A stretch of 35,508 bases of DNA from Methylomonas sp. (GCA_002928965.1 PERU01000036.1:1-35508); one strand, 5' to 3'; numbered from the stretch's first letter, positions 17,103 to 25,837 are shown. Notes: generated by a model not told the origin, from the sequence alone. Program-made: numbers and translations.

Positions 17103-18699
17103 CGGTTTTGCTCGTTTTGCACGATGTAATCGGGAAACTGATATTAAAGCTGCACCCCGTTCCATAGTCAGGATCGATTTCAATCATGCCTTGATGTTGA
17201 TTGACAATTTCCCGGACCATCACCAAACCCATACCCGCCTGCACGCCCCCGACATTTTGCTGAGTGGTAAAAAACGGCTCAAACACCTTGTTACGCTGAC
17301 TGGCTGGAATACCTGGACCACTGTCGCTGATGGTCACCAGTACCCACTCTCTGTCAACCGCGGTAATAATTTTGATCATTCGTTCGTGACTACCGGCCCG
17401 ATTCATGGCGTTTAAGGCATTATCAATCAGTTGTTTAAACAACATGCGCAGTTTGTTTTCCGACCCCAAAATTGACGGCAATACCGGATTGGGCAGCCAA
17501 TCGACCACAATGCCGTTGGCCAGAAATTTTTGACTATTCAGCAGCATCACTTCATGCAGCAACTGATTGAGATTGACCGGCATTACGGCGGTTTCCGGGA
17601 TTTCCGGTACGCAGCGTTGCAAGGTTGCCAGCGTGTCTTCTCCCATCAATTGCACCTGATTTAATAAATCCTTTAAAGCCTGATTCTGGCTATCGTTACG
17701 TTGAGTCATTATCTGGATCGCCGCATGGATTTGGTTCAAAGGCTGGCGAATCTGATGCATTGCTCCCAGCAGGGTCTCACGGATACTGCGCAAGTGTTCT
17801 TCTTCAGCCAATAAGGTGCGCAAGGTCTGCAAATGTAGATTTTCTTGCTGACGCCGCTGCAGGGTAATGTCGTTGACCGTCAGCAACAAAAACTCCTTGG
17901 ACTGGTTGGCAAAGAAACTGTCTGCGCAGGCATCATTCTCGCTAAACCAATTACCGGAACAGGCAAACCAGCGGGTGCCTCGCTGCCCTATCCCTTCCAC
18001 ACGCACTTCACGATTAGCGAAGCCACGCGGTTGTCCATCAACAGTCGCCCATAAATCACCCATATCCTGTTGTAAGGCATCAATGAAAAACAAGGCAGGT
18101 TCGGCATGTCCCAACTCGCTAATCAGCATTTTATACATCTGATTGTCAAGGATGATGTGATGCTCACGATCCAGAACCACCATCGCCACAGGCGAGGCGT
18201 TGATCACCGATTCAATCAGTTGCTTTTGGTTGTTGACCAGTTGTTCTGCCTGATGAGCCTGGGTAACATCACGGTGCATGCCAATGTAATGGCTAATCGC
18301 GCCATTCTCATCCAGCATTGGGGCGATCGTTAAATCAGCCAGATAGCGTTGGCCCAATTTGCGACGGTTGACCAATTGCCCATGCCAGACCTGCTTACGG
18401 GAGATGGTATGCCACAAATCATAATAAACCTGGCGCGGGGTGGATTTATCCGACAGGGACGATTCATTTTTCCCCAATATCTCCGCAGCCTGATAACCGG
18501 TGACATCGGTAAAGGCATCGTTTATATACAGGATGTTGGCTTTTTTATCGGTGATGGAAATGGCCACCGGGGCTTGCTCGACAGCTGTTACAAATAATGA
18601 AAACGGCAAGGTGCCAGTTGATCGCATCATGACCAAATTACTGTCTAACTTGTCTATGGCTAGCTGGCTTTGTAAATAATCTGGTGTGGTTTTGCTCAT
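17095..18699 (-). CDS. nifL: NifL, redox- and nitrogen-responsive anti-activator of NifA
   Basis: A 534-residue PAS protein. PAS1 (about residues 35-150: AVEQAPVAISITD to IGMHRDVTQ) is the FAD-binding redox module in homologues, and PAS2 follows (about 165-285). The C-terminal half resembles a histidine kinase: an H-box-like HQIRQPLNQIH, an N box IDNALNAMN, and glycine boxes SDSGPGIP and GMGLVMVREIV. Homologues bind ADP there and inhibit NifA by protein contact, not phosphotransfer. The ATG at 18699 is chosen because it begins just before PAS1 and has a GAG-type ribosome site; longer in-frame starts would cross the candidate promoter. Coupled to nifA by an 8-base overlap. The presence of nifL places the organism among the Gammaproteobacteria or close relatives. 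Confidence 0.95.
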   Translation of the reverse strand: MSKTTPDYLQSQLAIDKLDSNLVMMRSTGTLPFSLFVTAVEQAPVAISITDKKANILYINDAFTDVTGYQAAEILGKNESSLSDKSTPRQVYYDLWHTISRKQVWHGQLVNRRKLGQRYLADLTIAPMLDENGAISHYIGMHRDVTQAHQAEQLVNNQKQLIESVINASPVAMVVLDREHHIILDNQMYKMLISELGHAEPALFFIDALQQDMGDLWATVDGQPRGFANREVRVEGIGQRGTRWFACSGNWFSENDACADSFFANQSKEFLLLTVNDITLQRRQQENLHLQTLRTLLAEEEHLRSIRETLLGAMHQIRQPLNQIHAAIQIMTQRNDSQNQALKDLLNQVQLMGEDTLATLQRCVPEIPETAVMPVNLNQLLHEVMLLNSQKFLANGIVVDWLPNPVLPSILGSENKLRMLFKQLIDNALNAMNRAGSHERMIKIITAVDREWVLVTISDSGPGIPASQRNKVFEPFFTTQQNVGGVQAGMGLVMVREIVNQHQGMIEIDPDYGTGCSFNISFPITSCKTSKTDE

Positions 18700-18740
18700 G
18701 CCGAAACTCTCAAGGTGATGTGGCTTTTGAAACAAAACCA

Positions 18741-18756
18741 TGCAAATACGACGCCA
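18741..18756 (-). promoter_or_regulatory. Candidate sigma-54 promoter for nifLA
   Basis: On the minus strand this reads TGGCGTCGTATTTGCA, with GG and GC ten bases apart and a perfect TTGCA -12 block. The -24 block keeps TGGC but loses the following ACG. Transcription would begin near 18730, about 30 bases before the nifL start. A NifA site lies about 120 bases upstream. Weaker than the rnfA and nifE elements. Confidence 0.5.
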
Positions 18757-18876
18757 ATTATTCAATTTGCTCCAAGAATTCAGTTTCAGCTGGCAGGCTA
18801 TGGCAGCATGAGCACTGAATAACGCCTTGTCCGCCAGTTTTAATGAGCTATTCAACCGATCAACCCTGAAAGGCAT

Positions 18877-18892
18877 TGTAGGGTTTGCGACA
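18877..18892. promoter_or_regulatory. NifA upstream activator site, possibly shared
   Basis: TGT-AGGGTTTGCG-ACA is an exact TGT-N10-ACA NifA site. It is about 108 bases from the -24 element of rnfA and about 120 bases from that of nifL. The site is symmetric, so it can serve both directions. Confidence 0.75.
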
Positions 18893-18998
18893 ATTTTCCT
18901 GCTATTTGGGGTGGCTATGTATTTTTTGGTACAGGCATTCTGCACTGTAATGCGCCATTCCCGCACTAATATAACGCTTTTTAATGACTGTTTAAGGT

Positions 18999-19014
18999 TG
19001 GCACGGATGCTGCT
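18999..19014 (+). promoter_or_regulatory. Sigma-54 promoter of the rnf operon
   Basis: TGGCACGGATGCTGCT fits the -24/-12 consensus with one mismatch in the -12 block and the obligatory GG-N10-GC spacing. The predicted start is near 19025, 18 bases before the rnfA ATG. A NifA site stands about 110 bases upstream. Confidence 0.85.
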
Positions 19015-19042
19015 GACCTTGTATCAAACGATACGGTGAACA

Positions 19043-19627
19043 ATGATGAGCGAATATTTGATGTTGATTTTAGGTACAGCACTGGTCAACAACGTGGTAC
19101 TGGTCAAATTTTTGGGGTTGTGCCCGTTCATGGGCGTATCCAACAAACTGGATACTGCTTTGGGCATGGGTATGGCCACCACCTTTGTTTTGACGTTAGC
19201 CTCAGCCGCCAGCTGGGTTCTTGAACATCGCCTGCTGATTCCGTTTGATATTGGTTTCTTGAGGGTACTGGGTTTTATCCTGGTCATTGCAGCTGTGGTG
19301 CAATTTACCGAAATGGTCATTCATAAAACCAGTCCGGTTTTATATCAGGTGCTGGGCATCTTTCTGCCGCTGATCACCACCAACTGCGCGGTGTTGGGCG
19401 TCGCGCTACTAAACATTCAAGAACAATACAACTTCGTGCAAAGCCTGCTATTCGGCTTTGGTGCGGCCTTAGGTTTTACCCTGGTGATGGTGCTCTTTGC
19501 CGGATTGCGTGAACGCTTGGCGCTCATGGCAGTACCGGCAACTTTTTCAGGCACCCCGATTGCCTTTATCACCGCCGGCATCTTATCACTGGCGTTTATG
19601 GGCTTTGCAGGACTTTATAGCAAATGA
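19043..19627 (+). CDS. rnfA: RnfA, membrane subunit of the Rnf complex
   Basis: A 194-residue integral membrane protein (about 193 in E. coli RsxA) with six hydrophobic segments. The family signature [20 protein letters not shown] lies near the N-terminus and [13 protein letters not shown] near residue 115. RnfA and RnfE are inverted-topology paralogues that share a membrane Fe-S centre between conserved Cys residues; the Cys in GLCPF and TNCAV are present here. ATG codons at 19043 and 19046 are both possible. First gene of the rnf operon, directly behind a sigma-54 promoter, so it is a nitrogen-fixation Rnf and not the housekeeping Rsx. Confidence 0.96.
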   Translation: MMSEYLMLILGTALVNNVVLVKFLGLCPFMGVSNKLDTALGMGMATTFVLTLASAASWVLEHRLLIPFDIGFLRVLGFILVIAAVVQFTEMVIHKTSPVLYQVLGIFLPLITTNCAVLGVALLNIQEQYNFVQSLLFGFGAALGFTLVMVLFAGLRERLALMAVPATFSGTPIAFITAGILSLAFMGFAGLYSK

Positions 19628-19658
19628 TTTTTGGTATGACACCCTTGAGATAGGTCAT

Positions 19659-20198
19659 ATGTATATTATTTCCGCGATTATCATTCTGACAGCGTTAGGT
19701 CTTTTTTTGGGCCTGAGTCTGGGCGTTGCCGGAAAATACCTGAAAGTGGAATCCGATCCATTAGTCGAAAAAATCGAAGCCCTGATGCCCGGTTCGCAAT
19801 GTGGTCAATGCGGCTTTCCAGGCTGCCGCCCTGCCGCCGAAGCCTTAGTAAGCGGCACTGCGCCGGTCAGTCTCTGCCCTCCCGGCGGCACCTCTTTAAT
19901 TGAACAGCTTGCAAAACTGTTGGGCATTGACGTTGACCTGAGCCAAAGTCAAGACAAAGAAATCATGATTGCGCGGGTCAGTGAAGACACCTGCACCGGT
20001 TGCACCCGTTGTTTTAAAGTCTGCCCCACCGACGCCATCGTCGGTGCACCCAAACAAATTCATGCTGTGGTAGCGGATGCCTGCATCGGCTGCGAGAAAT
20101 GCGTACAGGTCTGTCCAACCGAATGTCTGCAAATGCACCCGATCGAAGTCACCCTGCGCGACTGGCGCTGGCCGAAACCTCTGGCGAAAGCCGCCTGA
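19659..20198 (+). CDS. rnfB: RnfB, ferredoxin-like subunit of the Rnf complex
   Basis: A 179-residue protein. An N-terminal membrane anchor (AIIILTALGLFLGLSLGVAG) is followed by the 4Fe-4S domain QCGQCGFPGCRPAAEAL (about residues 45-65), then two bacterial-type 4Fe-4S clusters, CTGCTRCFKVCP and CIGCEKCVQVCP (about 110-150). It exchanges electrons between ferredoxin or flavodoxin and the rest of Rnf at the cytoplasmic face. The ATG at 19659 is preferred because it begins immediately before the anchor; an earlier in-frame start would overlap rnfA. It sits 31 bases after rnfA. Confidence 0.96.
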   Translation: MYIISAIIILTALGLFLGLSLGVAGKYLKVESDPLVEKIEALMPGSQCGQCGFPGCRPAAEALVSGTAPVSLCPPGGTSLIEQLAKLLGIDVDLSQSQDKEIMIARVSEDTCTGCTRCFKVCPTDAIVGAPKQIHAVVADACIGCEKCVQVCPTECLQMHPIEVTLRDWRWPKPLAKAA

Positions 20199-20211
20199 CG
20201 GAGTACAGACC

Positions 20212-21717
20212 ATGTTGGCACTCTTCGAAAATCCCCGGTTACGTGGCGGCATTCATGCCGAAGAACACAAAGCCGAAACCTCTGCCAAGCCGATTGCGAC
20301 AAATCTACCGCTACCCAAAAAACTCTACATTCCAGTGCAACAACATGTCGGCAAACCTGCGGAACCCGTGGTAAAAGTCGGCGATAAAGTATTAAAGGGC
20401 CAATTACTGGCGCACAGTCAGGGCACTATTTCCGCCCCCGTACATGCGCCCAGTTCCGGCAGCATACTTGACGTGCTGGACTTCCCAGCGCCGCACCCAT
20501 CCGCCTTGCCGATCCGCACTATCGTGATTGGCACAGACGGTCTTGAGCAATGGCGTACTCTGGATATTCCCAGCGATCCGTTACAGCTTGAGCCGGAAGA
20601 CATTTGTAAACGCGTCGGCGATGCCGGCGTAGTTGGTTTGGGTGGGGCGGTATTCCCATCGGCAGTAAAACTCGGGTTGGGCAGAAAAAATAAAATTCAT
20701 ACCCTATTGATCAACGCGGGTGAATGCGAGCCCTATCTGACATGCGATGATCGACTGATGCAGGAACGTGCCGAAGAAATCGTCGCCGGCATCCGTTTGA
20801 TGCTGCGCGGCATGAATGCACCGCAAGCCACAATCGGTATCGAGGACAACAAACCGGTCGCCTATCAAGCCATGCTGCAAGCTTGTCGGCCTTACGCAAA
20901 CATCACCGTGGTTCAGGTACCAACCCGTTATCCAATGGGCTGGGATCGGCAAATGCTTCGCTACCTGACCGGATGGGAAATTCCTGCCGATGGTCGGGCT
21001 ACCGATATTGGGGTGGTGATTCACAATGTTGCAACCGCACATGCGGTCTATCGCGCTGTTTGCCTGGGGCAACCCTTGATCAGTCGAGTGCTCACAGTAT
21101 CGGGGGGAGCAGTCGGCAAGCCACAAAATGTAGACGTATTGATCGGCACTTTGATGTCGCATATTTTGAAATTTTGCAAAGTCGATATGACTAAAACCGC
21201 CCGTATTATCATGGGTGGTCCGATGATGGGCGATGCCTTGCCGTTGGCGGACGTGCCGGTAGTCAAAGCCTGTAATGGCGTCCTGGCGCTAACAGCCGAT
21301 GACATTGAATTACCGGATGTCAAACCCTGTATTCGCTGTTCCAGTTGTGTCACCGCTTGTCCGGTAGGTTTATTGCCATTGGAGATGGCCAGTCGTATCA
21401 AGGCAAATCAACTGGATGCCGCGGTTGATTTAGGTCTGAAAGATTGTATCAATTGCGGCAGTTGCTCCTATGTGTGCCCATCGAATATTCCGCTGGTGCA
21501 TTACTTCAAATTTGCCTCCGGTGAATTGTTCAAGCGCCAGCAGATGGAGCATAAATCCGAACAAACCAAACGCCTGATTGACGACCGTAATCAACGCATG
21601 GAACGCATCCGTCTGGAAGCCGAAGCCGAAGCGCAACGGGTCGCTGAAGCCCGAGCAGCCCGCGCTGCCGCTGCCGCACAAGCCAAAGCGCTGACTAGCA
21701 TCGAGGAGCAGGCATGA
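20212..21717 (+). CDS. rnfC: RnfC, NADH-binding subunit of the Rnf complex
   Basis: A 501-residue soluble subunit. The N-terminal RnfC barrel-sandwich motif GGIHAEEHK is followed by the FMN/NADH-binding region GVVGLGGAVFPSAVKL (about residue 140) and NAGECEPYLTCDD. Two 4Fe-4S clusters, CIRCSSCVTACP and CINCGSCSYVCP, lie at about residues 370-420. The C-terminus is an Ala/Glu/Arg-rich helix (EAEAEAQRVAEARAARAAA), a short version of the long Ala-rich tail of E. coli RsxC. The ATG at 20212 gives the family N-terminus; longer frames overlap rnfB. The rnfD start overlaps its stop. Confidence 0.96.
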   Translation: MLALFENPRLRGGIHAEEHKAETSAKPIATNLPLPKKLYIPVQQHVGKPAEPVVKVGDKVLKGQLLAHSQGTISAPVHAPSSGSILDVLDFPAPHPSALPIRTIVIGTDGLEQWRTLDIPSDPLQLEPEDICKRVGDAGVVGLGGAVFPSAVKLGLGRKNKIHTLLINAGECEPYLTCDDRLMQERAEEIVAGIRLMLRGMNAPQATIGIEDNKPVAYQAMLQACRPYANITVVQVPTRYPMGWDRQMLRYLTGWEIPADGRATDIGVVIHNVATAHAVYRAVCLGQPLISRVLTVSGGAVGKPQNVDVLIGTLMSHILKFCKVDMTKTARIIMGGPMMGDALPLADVPVVKACNGVLALTADDIELPDVKPCIRCSSCVTACPVGLLPLEMASRIKANQLDAAVDLGLKDCINCGSCSYVCPSNIPLVHYFKFASGELFKRQQMEHKSEQTKRLIDDRNQRMERIRLEAEAEAQRVAEARAARAAAAAQAKALTSIEEQA

Positions 21718-22772
21718 GCATCAAACCTATCAGCGGCCCACACGTTCTGGCCGTTCGTCGCATCGACGAGATCATGCGTATGGTCATTCTGGCTTTGTTG
21801 CCTGCAACGTTCTGGGGGGTATTGATTTTCGGCTGGCCCGCGCTGTTATTAACGGCGACCACCCTGGCCTCTGCCCTGGTTTTTGAAGCAATTTGCCTAA
21901 AAATGAGAGGCGTAGCGGCCAAGCCTTATTTGTCTGACGGTTCGGCTCTGCTGACCGGCCTGCTGGTGGCATTAAGCCTGCCGCCTTGGGCACCCTGGTG
22001 GATAGGCGTGGTGGGTGCGGCCATTGCCATTGTGCTGGGCAAGCAGGTTTACGGCGGCTTAGGACAAAACCTGTTCAATCCGGCGATGCTGGCGCGAGTC
22101 GCGCTGCTGATTTCGTTTCCAATTGAAATGACCACCTGGGTGGAAGTAAAACCTTTACTGATCGGTCCCGGCCTGATTGATAGCGTTTCGATTACTTTTG
22201 GTGGCAATACTGCAGATGCAGTGACCGGCGCCACTACCCTGGGGCTGGTAAAAACCGGCTTTTCGCTGAATCAAACTCTTACCGACATACTTAACAACTA
22301 TAACGGTCTGTTGGCGTTCATCGGCTGGGAACGCGGTAGCCTGGGCGAAACGTCGAGCATTCTGATCCTGCTCGGCGGTTTGTGGTTGATGCGTGAAGGC
22401 GTGATCCGCTGGCATATCCCGGTGTCGTTGCTGGCAACCGTTACTGTGTTGTCTTTACTGTTCCACTGGGCAAATCCGCAACATTACCTGAGTCCGTGGG
22501 TGCATTTGAATTCAGGTGCACTGATGCTGGTGGCCTTTTTCATCGCCACCGACTACGTCACCTCACCCAACACGCCGCTTGGGCAAATGGTCTTCGGTGC
22601 CGGTTGCGGTCTTTTGACCTTTATCATCCGCTCCTGGGGCGTTTATCCGGAAAGCACAGGCTTTGCAATTTTATTGATGAACGCAGTAACCCCGCTGATC
22701 GACCATTACATTCGTCCGCGCATTTATGGCCGTTATCGCAACGGCAAACCTTTGGACATCAGTCATCCGTGA
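21714..22772 (+). CDS. rnfD: RnfD, membrane subunit of the Rnf complex
   Basis: A 352-residue multi-spanning protein of the NqrB/RnfD family. DAVTGATTLGLVK (about residue 165) is the covalent FMN attachment region, with the Thr of GAT the expected ligand. KPYLSDGSALLTGLLVALSL and GGLGQNLFNPAMLARVALL are family signatures. It starts at an ATGA overlap with rnfC, and rnfG follows 7 bases after its stop. It forms the membrane ion-translocating part with RnfA, RnfE and RnfG. Confidence 0.96.
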   Translation: MSIKPISGPHVLAVRRIDEIMRMVILALLPATFWGVLIFGWPALLLTATTLASALVFEAICLKMRGVAAKPYLSDGSALLTGLLVALSLPPWAPWWIGVVGAAIAIVLGKQVYGGLGQNLFNPAMLARVALLISFPIEMTTWVEVKPLLIGPGLIDSVSITFGGNTADAVTGATTLGLVKTGFSLNQTLTDILNNYNGLLAFIGWERGSLGETSSILILLGGLWLMREGVIRWHIPVSLLATVTVLSLLFHWANPQHYLSPWVHLNSGALMLVAFFIATDYVTSPNTPLGQMVFGAGCGLLTFIIRSWGVYPESTGFAILLMNAVTPLIDHYIRPRIYGRYRNGKPLDISHP

Positions 22773-22779
22773 GTCAGAT

Positions 22780-23529
22780 ATGAGCTCAGACCCCGCATTA
22801 AAAACCCAATCATCTTTGTGGCTGGATCGTTTAAAACGCCACGTTAAGAGAGCCAAGCATACAGTGCTCAACGGGCTGGAGCCCGCCAACCTGGAGCGCC
22901 TCCGCCCACAATTACACTATCAGGCCGGGGTGTTGGCTGGCTTTGCCTTATTGGCCGCTCTGTTACTAGGGCTTGCGGATCTGAGTACCCGCAGCGTCAT
23001 TCAAACCCGCCTGGAAGAAGACCTCAAGGCCAGTTTGGAACAAGTCGTGCCAGCTGCATGGTATGACAACGATTTGCTGAGCGACGTGCTGACCGTGCCA
23101 TCTGCCGATGCCAATATCGGCGCTGCCGAAACCTTGGTGTATCTGGCAAAAAAACAAGGCCAAGTCAACGCGGTAAGTTTCAAATTCGTCGCGCCAGACG
23201 GTTATGGGGGACCGATCAGTCTGGTAATGGGCATCGATAGAAATGGCGAAATATTGGGGGTAAGGGTTATCGCCCACGCCGAAACACCGGGATTGGGCGA
23301 CAAGATTGAGGTAAGCAAATCCCAATGGGTGTTGAGTTTCAATGGCAAATCGCTGGACAACTTGAGTATTGAACAATGGGCAGTGAAAAAAGATGGCGGC
23401 GTGTTTGATCAATTTGCCGGCGCAACCATTACCCCCAGAAAAGTAGTACAGGCAATTAAACGTGGACTGGCATTTTATCAGGCGCATCGTGAGCAGTTAC
23501 TTGGGGAAAGCGCTGCTGTAGTGAATTGA
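22780..23529 (+). CDS. rnfG: RnfG, FMN-bearing subunit of the Rnf complex
   Basis: A 249-residue protein with one N-terminal membrane span (VLAGFALLAALLLGLADLS, about residues 48-66) and a periplasmic FMN-binding domain. FAGATITPRKVVQAIKRG (about residues 212-229) includes the Thr that carries covalent FMN. VIAHAETPGLGDKIE is a second family signature. The basic N-terminal extension before the span (about 45 residues) is a little long for the family. The ATG at 22780 follows rnfD by 7 bases. Confidence 0.95.
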   Translation: MSSDPALKTQSSLWLDRLKRHVKRAKHTVLNGLEPANLERLRPQLHYQAGVLAGFALLAALLLGLADLSTRSVIQTRLEEDLKASLEQVVPAAWYDNDLLSDVLTVPSADANIGAAETLVYLAKKQGQVNAVSFKFVAPDGYGGPISLVMGIDRNGEILGVRVIAHAETPGLGDKIEVSKSQWVLSFNGKSLDNLSIEQWAVKKDGGVFDQFAGATITPRKVVQAIKRGLAFYQAHREQLLGESAAVVN

Positions 23530-23630
23530 TGGGGGACACTAACCCATCAACCTATTCGGCTGTCGACCGAGACCTGACTTAAAAATTAACTGTCGCGATT
23601 GCGATATCTTACACAACCGGAGATTCCACT

Positions 23631-24335
23631 ATGAATCCGAAAATCCTGTTCTCCGAACCCTACAAAAAAATCGCCAAGGACGGCCTCTGGGATAACAACG
23701 TCGTCCTGACCCAAAATCTGGCGCTGTGTCCCTTGTTGGCGGTTACCGGCACCGCGACTAATGGCCTTGGCATGGGCTTGGCGACTATGGCTGTAATGGT
23801 TGCCTCGAATGCCGCCGTATCAGCCAGCCGGCAGCTGATTCCGACTGAAATCCGCATCCCGATATTTGTGTTGCTGATTGCTGCTCTGGTAACACTGGTC
23901 GACCTGTTCCTCAATGCCTGGATGCATGAACTACATAAAGTACTGGGTCTTTTCATCCCCTTGATCGTCACCAACTGCGTAATCCTGGGACGCGCCGAGG
24001 CCTTCGCCTCCAAGCAGCCCATCATGCCCTCGATGTGGGATGGCTTGATGATGGGGTTGGGTTTCACATTGGCTATGGTGGTATTGGGTGCGGCGAGGGA
24101 GATCAGTTCCGCAGGCACATTATTTGCCAATGCATCACTGTTGCTTGGAGAGAGTTTTCGGTTTATGGAATTGACGCTAATCCCTGAATACAAAGGTTTT
24201 TTACTGACAGCGTTGCCGCCCGGCGGCTTCATCATGTTGGGATTCATGGTGGCCTGCAAACGGCTGATCGAGCGTCGTTCAACAGCAAAATCAGCCGCTG
24301 CGGACATCAGTCTGCAGGCGATTAAGCCGATCTGA
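23631..24335 (+). CDS. rnfE: RnfE, membrane subunit of the Rnf complex
   Basis: A 234-residue integral membrane protein, paralogous to RnfA. The N-terminal LWDNNVVLTQNLALCPLLAVTGTATNG carries the family Cys (in LCPLL; positions about 18-44), and the matching half LGLFIPLIVTNCVILGRAEAFAS has the second Cys. About six membrane spans. It lies 101 bases after rnfG, with a GGAG ribosome site before the ATG. It completes the six-subunit core RnfABCDGE. Confidence 0.95.
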   Translation: MNPKILFSEPYKKIAKDGLWDNNVVLTQNLALCPLLAVTGTATNGLGMGLATMAVMVASNAAVSASRQLIPTEIRIPIFVLLIAALVTLVDLFLNAWMHELHKVLGLFIPLIVTNCVILGRAEAFASKQPIMPSMWDGLMMGLGFTLAMVVLGAAREISSAGTLFANASLLLGESFRFMELTLIPEYKGFLLTALPPGGFIMLGFMVACKRLIERRSTAKSAAADISLQAIKPI

Positions 24336-24349
24336 TAAGGAGCAAACTG

Positions 24350-24619
24350 ATGAATGTCGGCGTGTGTTATGCGGAAGCGGAACGACAAACCTGGTTACGA
24401 CTGGAAGTACCGGATGGCAGCACCGTGCAACAAGCCATCGAACTATCCGGCATGCTGCATCAATATCCACATATTGATTTGACGGCTCAAAAGGTCGGTA
24501 TCTTCGGCAAATTGGCCAAACTGGATGCAGTGGTCAAAGAAGGCGACCGGGTGGAAATCTATCGGCAAATTACTGTAGATCCAGCTCAAGTCCAACGACG
24601 ACGGATTGATCTGGATTAA
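24350..24619 (+). CDS. rnfH: RnfH, small ubiquitin-fold protein of the Rnf operon
   Basis: An 89-residue protein with the RnfH/beta-grasp pattern: NVGVCYAEAERQTWLRLEVP, then a helix (VQQAIELSGM), then KVGIFGKLAKLDAVVKEGDRVEIYRQI. Family length is about 80-100 residues. It follows rnfE by 14 bases with a GGAG site. Its precise role is unsettled in any organism; in Azotobacter the gene closes the rnf1 series, as here. Confidence 0.92.
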   Translation: MNVGVCYAEAERQTWLRLEVPDGSTVQQAIELSGMLHQYPHIDLTAQKVGIFGKLAKLDAVVKEGDRVEIYRQITVDPAQVQRRRIDLD

Positions 24620-24632
24620 GTCATCACACCCG

Positions 24633-24652
24633 TCCTCTCCATGGGGAGAGGA
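24633..24652. repeat. Short perfect hairpin after rnfH
   Basis: TCCTCTCC (24633-24640) pairs with GGAGAGGA (24645-24652) across a 4-base loop. There is no T run, and the next gene starts 38 bases on, so it may be an mRNA processing or stability element rather than a terminator. Confidence 0.45.
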
Positions 24653-24689
24653 TACAACACGACAGAATTTATTAAACAGGAGACTCTCC

Positions 24690-25259
24690 ATGCTACTCGA
24701 AAACATCGATAAACAAGGCCTTACCTTCATTATGTCCGTACTGGGTGCGACCAGCATGAAGGGTGTATCTGCCTATCGCGGCGATTTGGTATTAATAACC
24801 GGTGCGTTGCGAGAAGGCTCGGACACCGACCGCAAACCACCTGAACTACTGATGAAACAGACAGCGATATTGGCCGATAGCGAAAAATTTATCTTCGTCA
24901 ATGGCTTGTTCGAAGAACTGTCTCATGTTTCTGTCTTTGTCGAAAAATACGGTAATTATCTGACCCCGGACACCGCCACACTCATTTTCGTCGAAAATAT
25001 CGCCGAACCCATGCAGGTTGAATTGCTGGGCACCCGCTTCAAATTTTTACCTTACAAAGAAGGCATGGTCTGGAATGAAACCTTGGAAGTGTTATACATC
25101 GAGAAATCTGATCTAAAAGGCCAATCTGCCGAAGACAAGGTCGTGACGGCCTTCGAAGCGGCCAAGAGCTACACGTTAAAGGCTGAGGTGATTCCATTTG
25201 AACACGCGCTGACCAAAACCATTGTGGTCAAAAAAGACGCCGCCGTGGGTCCGGTTTAG
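24690..25259 (+). CDS. Unrecognised protein of the rnf/nif operon
   Basis: A 189-residue soluble protein with no signal peptide, membrane span or metal-binding cysteines. It reads as an alternating alpha/beta globular domain (LTFIMSVLGATSMKGVSAYRGDLVLITG; VELLGTRFKFLPYKEGMVWNETLEVLYIEKSDL; positions about 10-37 and 112-144). The ATG at 24690 has an AGGAGA site, whereas the longer upstream start crosses the rnfH stop and a hairpin. It lies between rnfH and a rhodanese, in the place where Azotobacter-type rnf1 clusters may also carry a hypothetical gene. I do not recognise the family. Co-expression with Rnf suggests an accessory role. Confidence 0.8.
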   Translation: MLLENIDKQGLTFIMSVLGATSMKGVSAYRGDLVLITGALREGSDTDRKPPELLMKQTAILADSEKFIFVNGLFEELSHVSVFVEKYGNYLTPDTATLIFVENIAEPMQVELLGTRFKFLPYKEGMVWNETLEVLYIEKSDLKGQSAEDKVVTAFEAAKSYTLKAEVIPFEHALTKTIVVKKDAAVGPV

Positions 25260-25261
25260 CT

Positions 25262-25603
25262 ATGAAGCCGTTCAAGAGCATATCCGCCGCCGAAGCCAAA
25301 CGATTAATCGCCGAACAAAAGCCGGTAATTCTGGATTGCCGTGATGTGAAAGATTATCGCGCCGGTCATATCGACAATGCCATGCATGTACACGAACAGT
25401 TGCGCGATAGTCTACTGAAAAAGGGCATTAAAGACGGCAGTCTGCTGATTTATTGTTACTACGGCCACGCCAGCGAACATCTTGCAGACATGTTTTGCGA
25501 TTTCGGTTTCAAACATGTGTTCAGTCTGGCCGGCGGCTATGCCAGTTGGAAGGAATATCAAAACTCGACTGATGATTTGAACCGGCAGGCTGAACTTGCG
25601 TAA
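25262..25603 (+). CDS. Rhodanese-like sulfurtransferase of the nif region (RhdN-like)
   Basis: A 113-residue single-domain rhodanese. It has the CDC25/rhodanese motif VILDCRDVKDYRAGHIDNAMHV at about residues 23-44 and the active-site loop YCYYGHAS (about residues 60-67), whose catalytic Cys is present and whose shape resembles GlpE. The C-terminal FSLAGGYASWKEY is the standard family ending. It starts 2 bases after the preceding stop, so it is tightly coupled. It probably mobilises sulfur for Fe-S or nitrogenase cofactor assembly; Azotobacter has a nif-linked rhodanese called rhdN, which this may match. Confidence 0.9.
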   Translation: MKPFKSISAAEAKRLIAEQKPVILDCRDVKDYRAGHIDNAMHVHEQLRDSLLKKGIKDGSLLIYCYYGHASEHLADMFCDFGFKHVFSLAGGYASWKEYQNSTDDLNRQAELA

Positions 25604-25837
25604 ACGCCGACATGACAGTCAGTAGCAAAGTAATGTGCATCTATCACTTGACCAAATCCTGGGTGGATAAGCGAAAGCACCTGTCCCATCGGTATTACCT
25701 AGTAAAGGTAGATGCGCGTTGCTTATCCACCCTACGGGCGGTATTAGTAATGGGATCGCTGCATAAATCGTCATTCCTGCACATGACTAACTGCTGATTT
25801 GTCCCAATTTGAAAGTCCATAACCCTACAGGTGACTT
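25604..25837. other. Intergenic region with a long palindromic repeat
   Basis: Holds a perfect 12-bp inverted repeat: GGGTGGATAAGC (25661-25672) and GCTTATCCACCC (25721-25732). It looks like a dispersed genomic palindrome. The 61-codon frame that crosses it is not a gene. No -24/-12 element is seen, so nafY may rely on read-through from rnf. Confidence 0.6.
25661..25732. repeat. 72-bp palindromic repeat between rhdN-like and nafY-like genes
   Basis: Perfect 12-bp arms, GGGTGGATAAGC and GCTTATCCACCC, separated by 48 bases. It may fold in the mRNA and attenuate or stabilise transcripts running from rnf into nafY. Confidence 0.65.

Noticed and set aside
18700-18966. Longer start of NifL
   Set aside because: The added residues have no PAS homology and would overlap the candidate promoter and the NifA site.
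25612-25797. 61-codon open frame between the rhodanese and nafY genes
   Set aside because: It runs across a perfect 12-bp palindromic repeat and has no family features.
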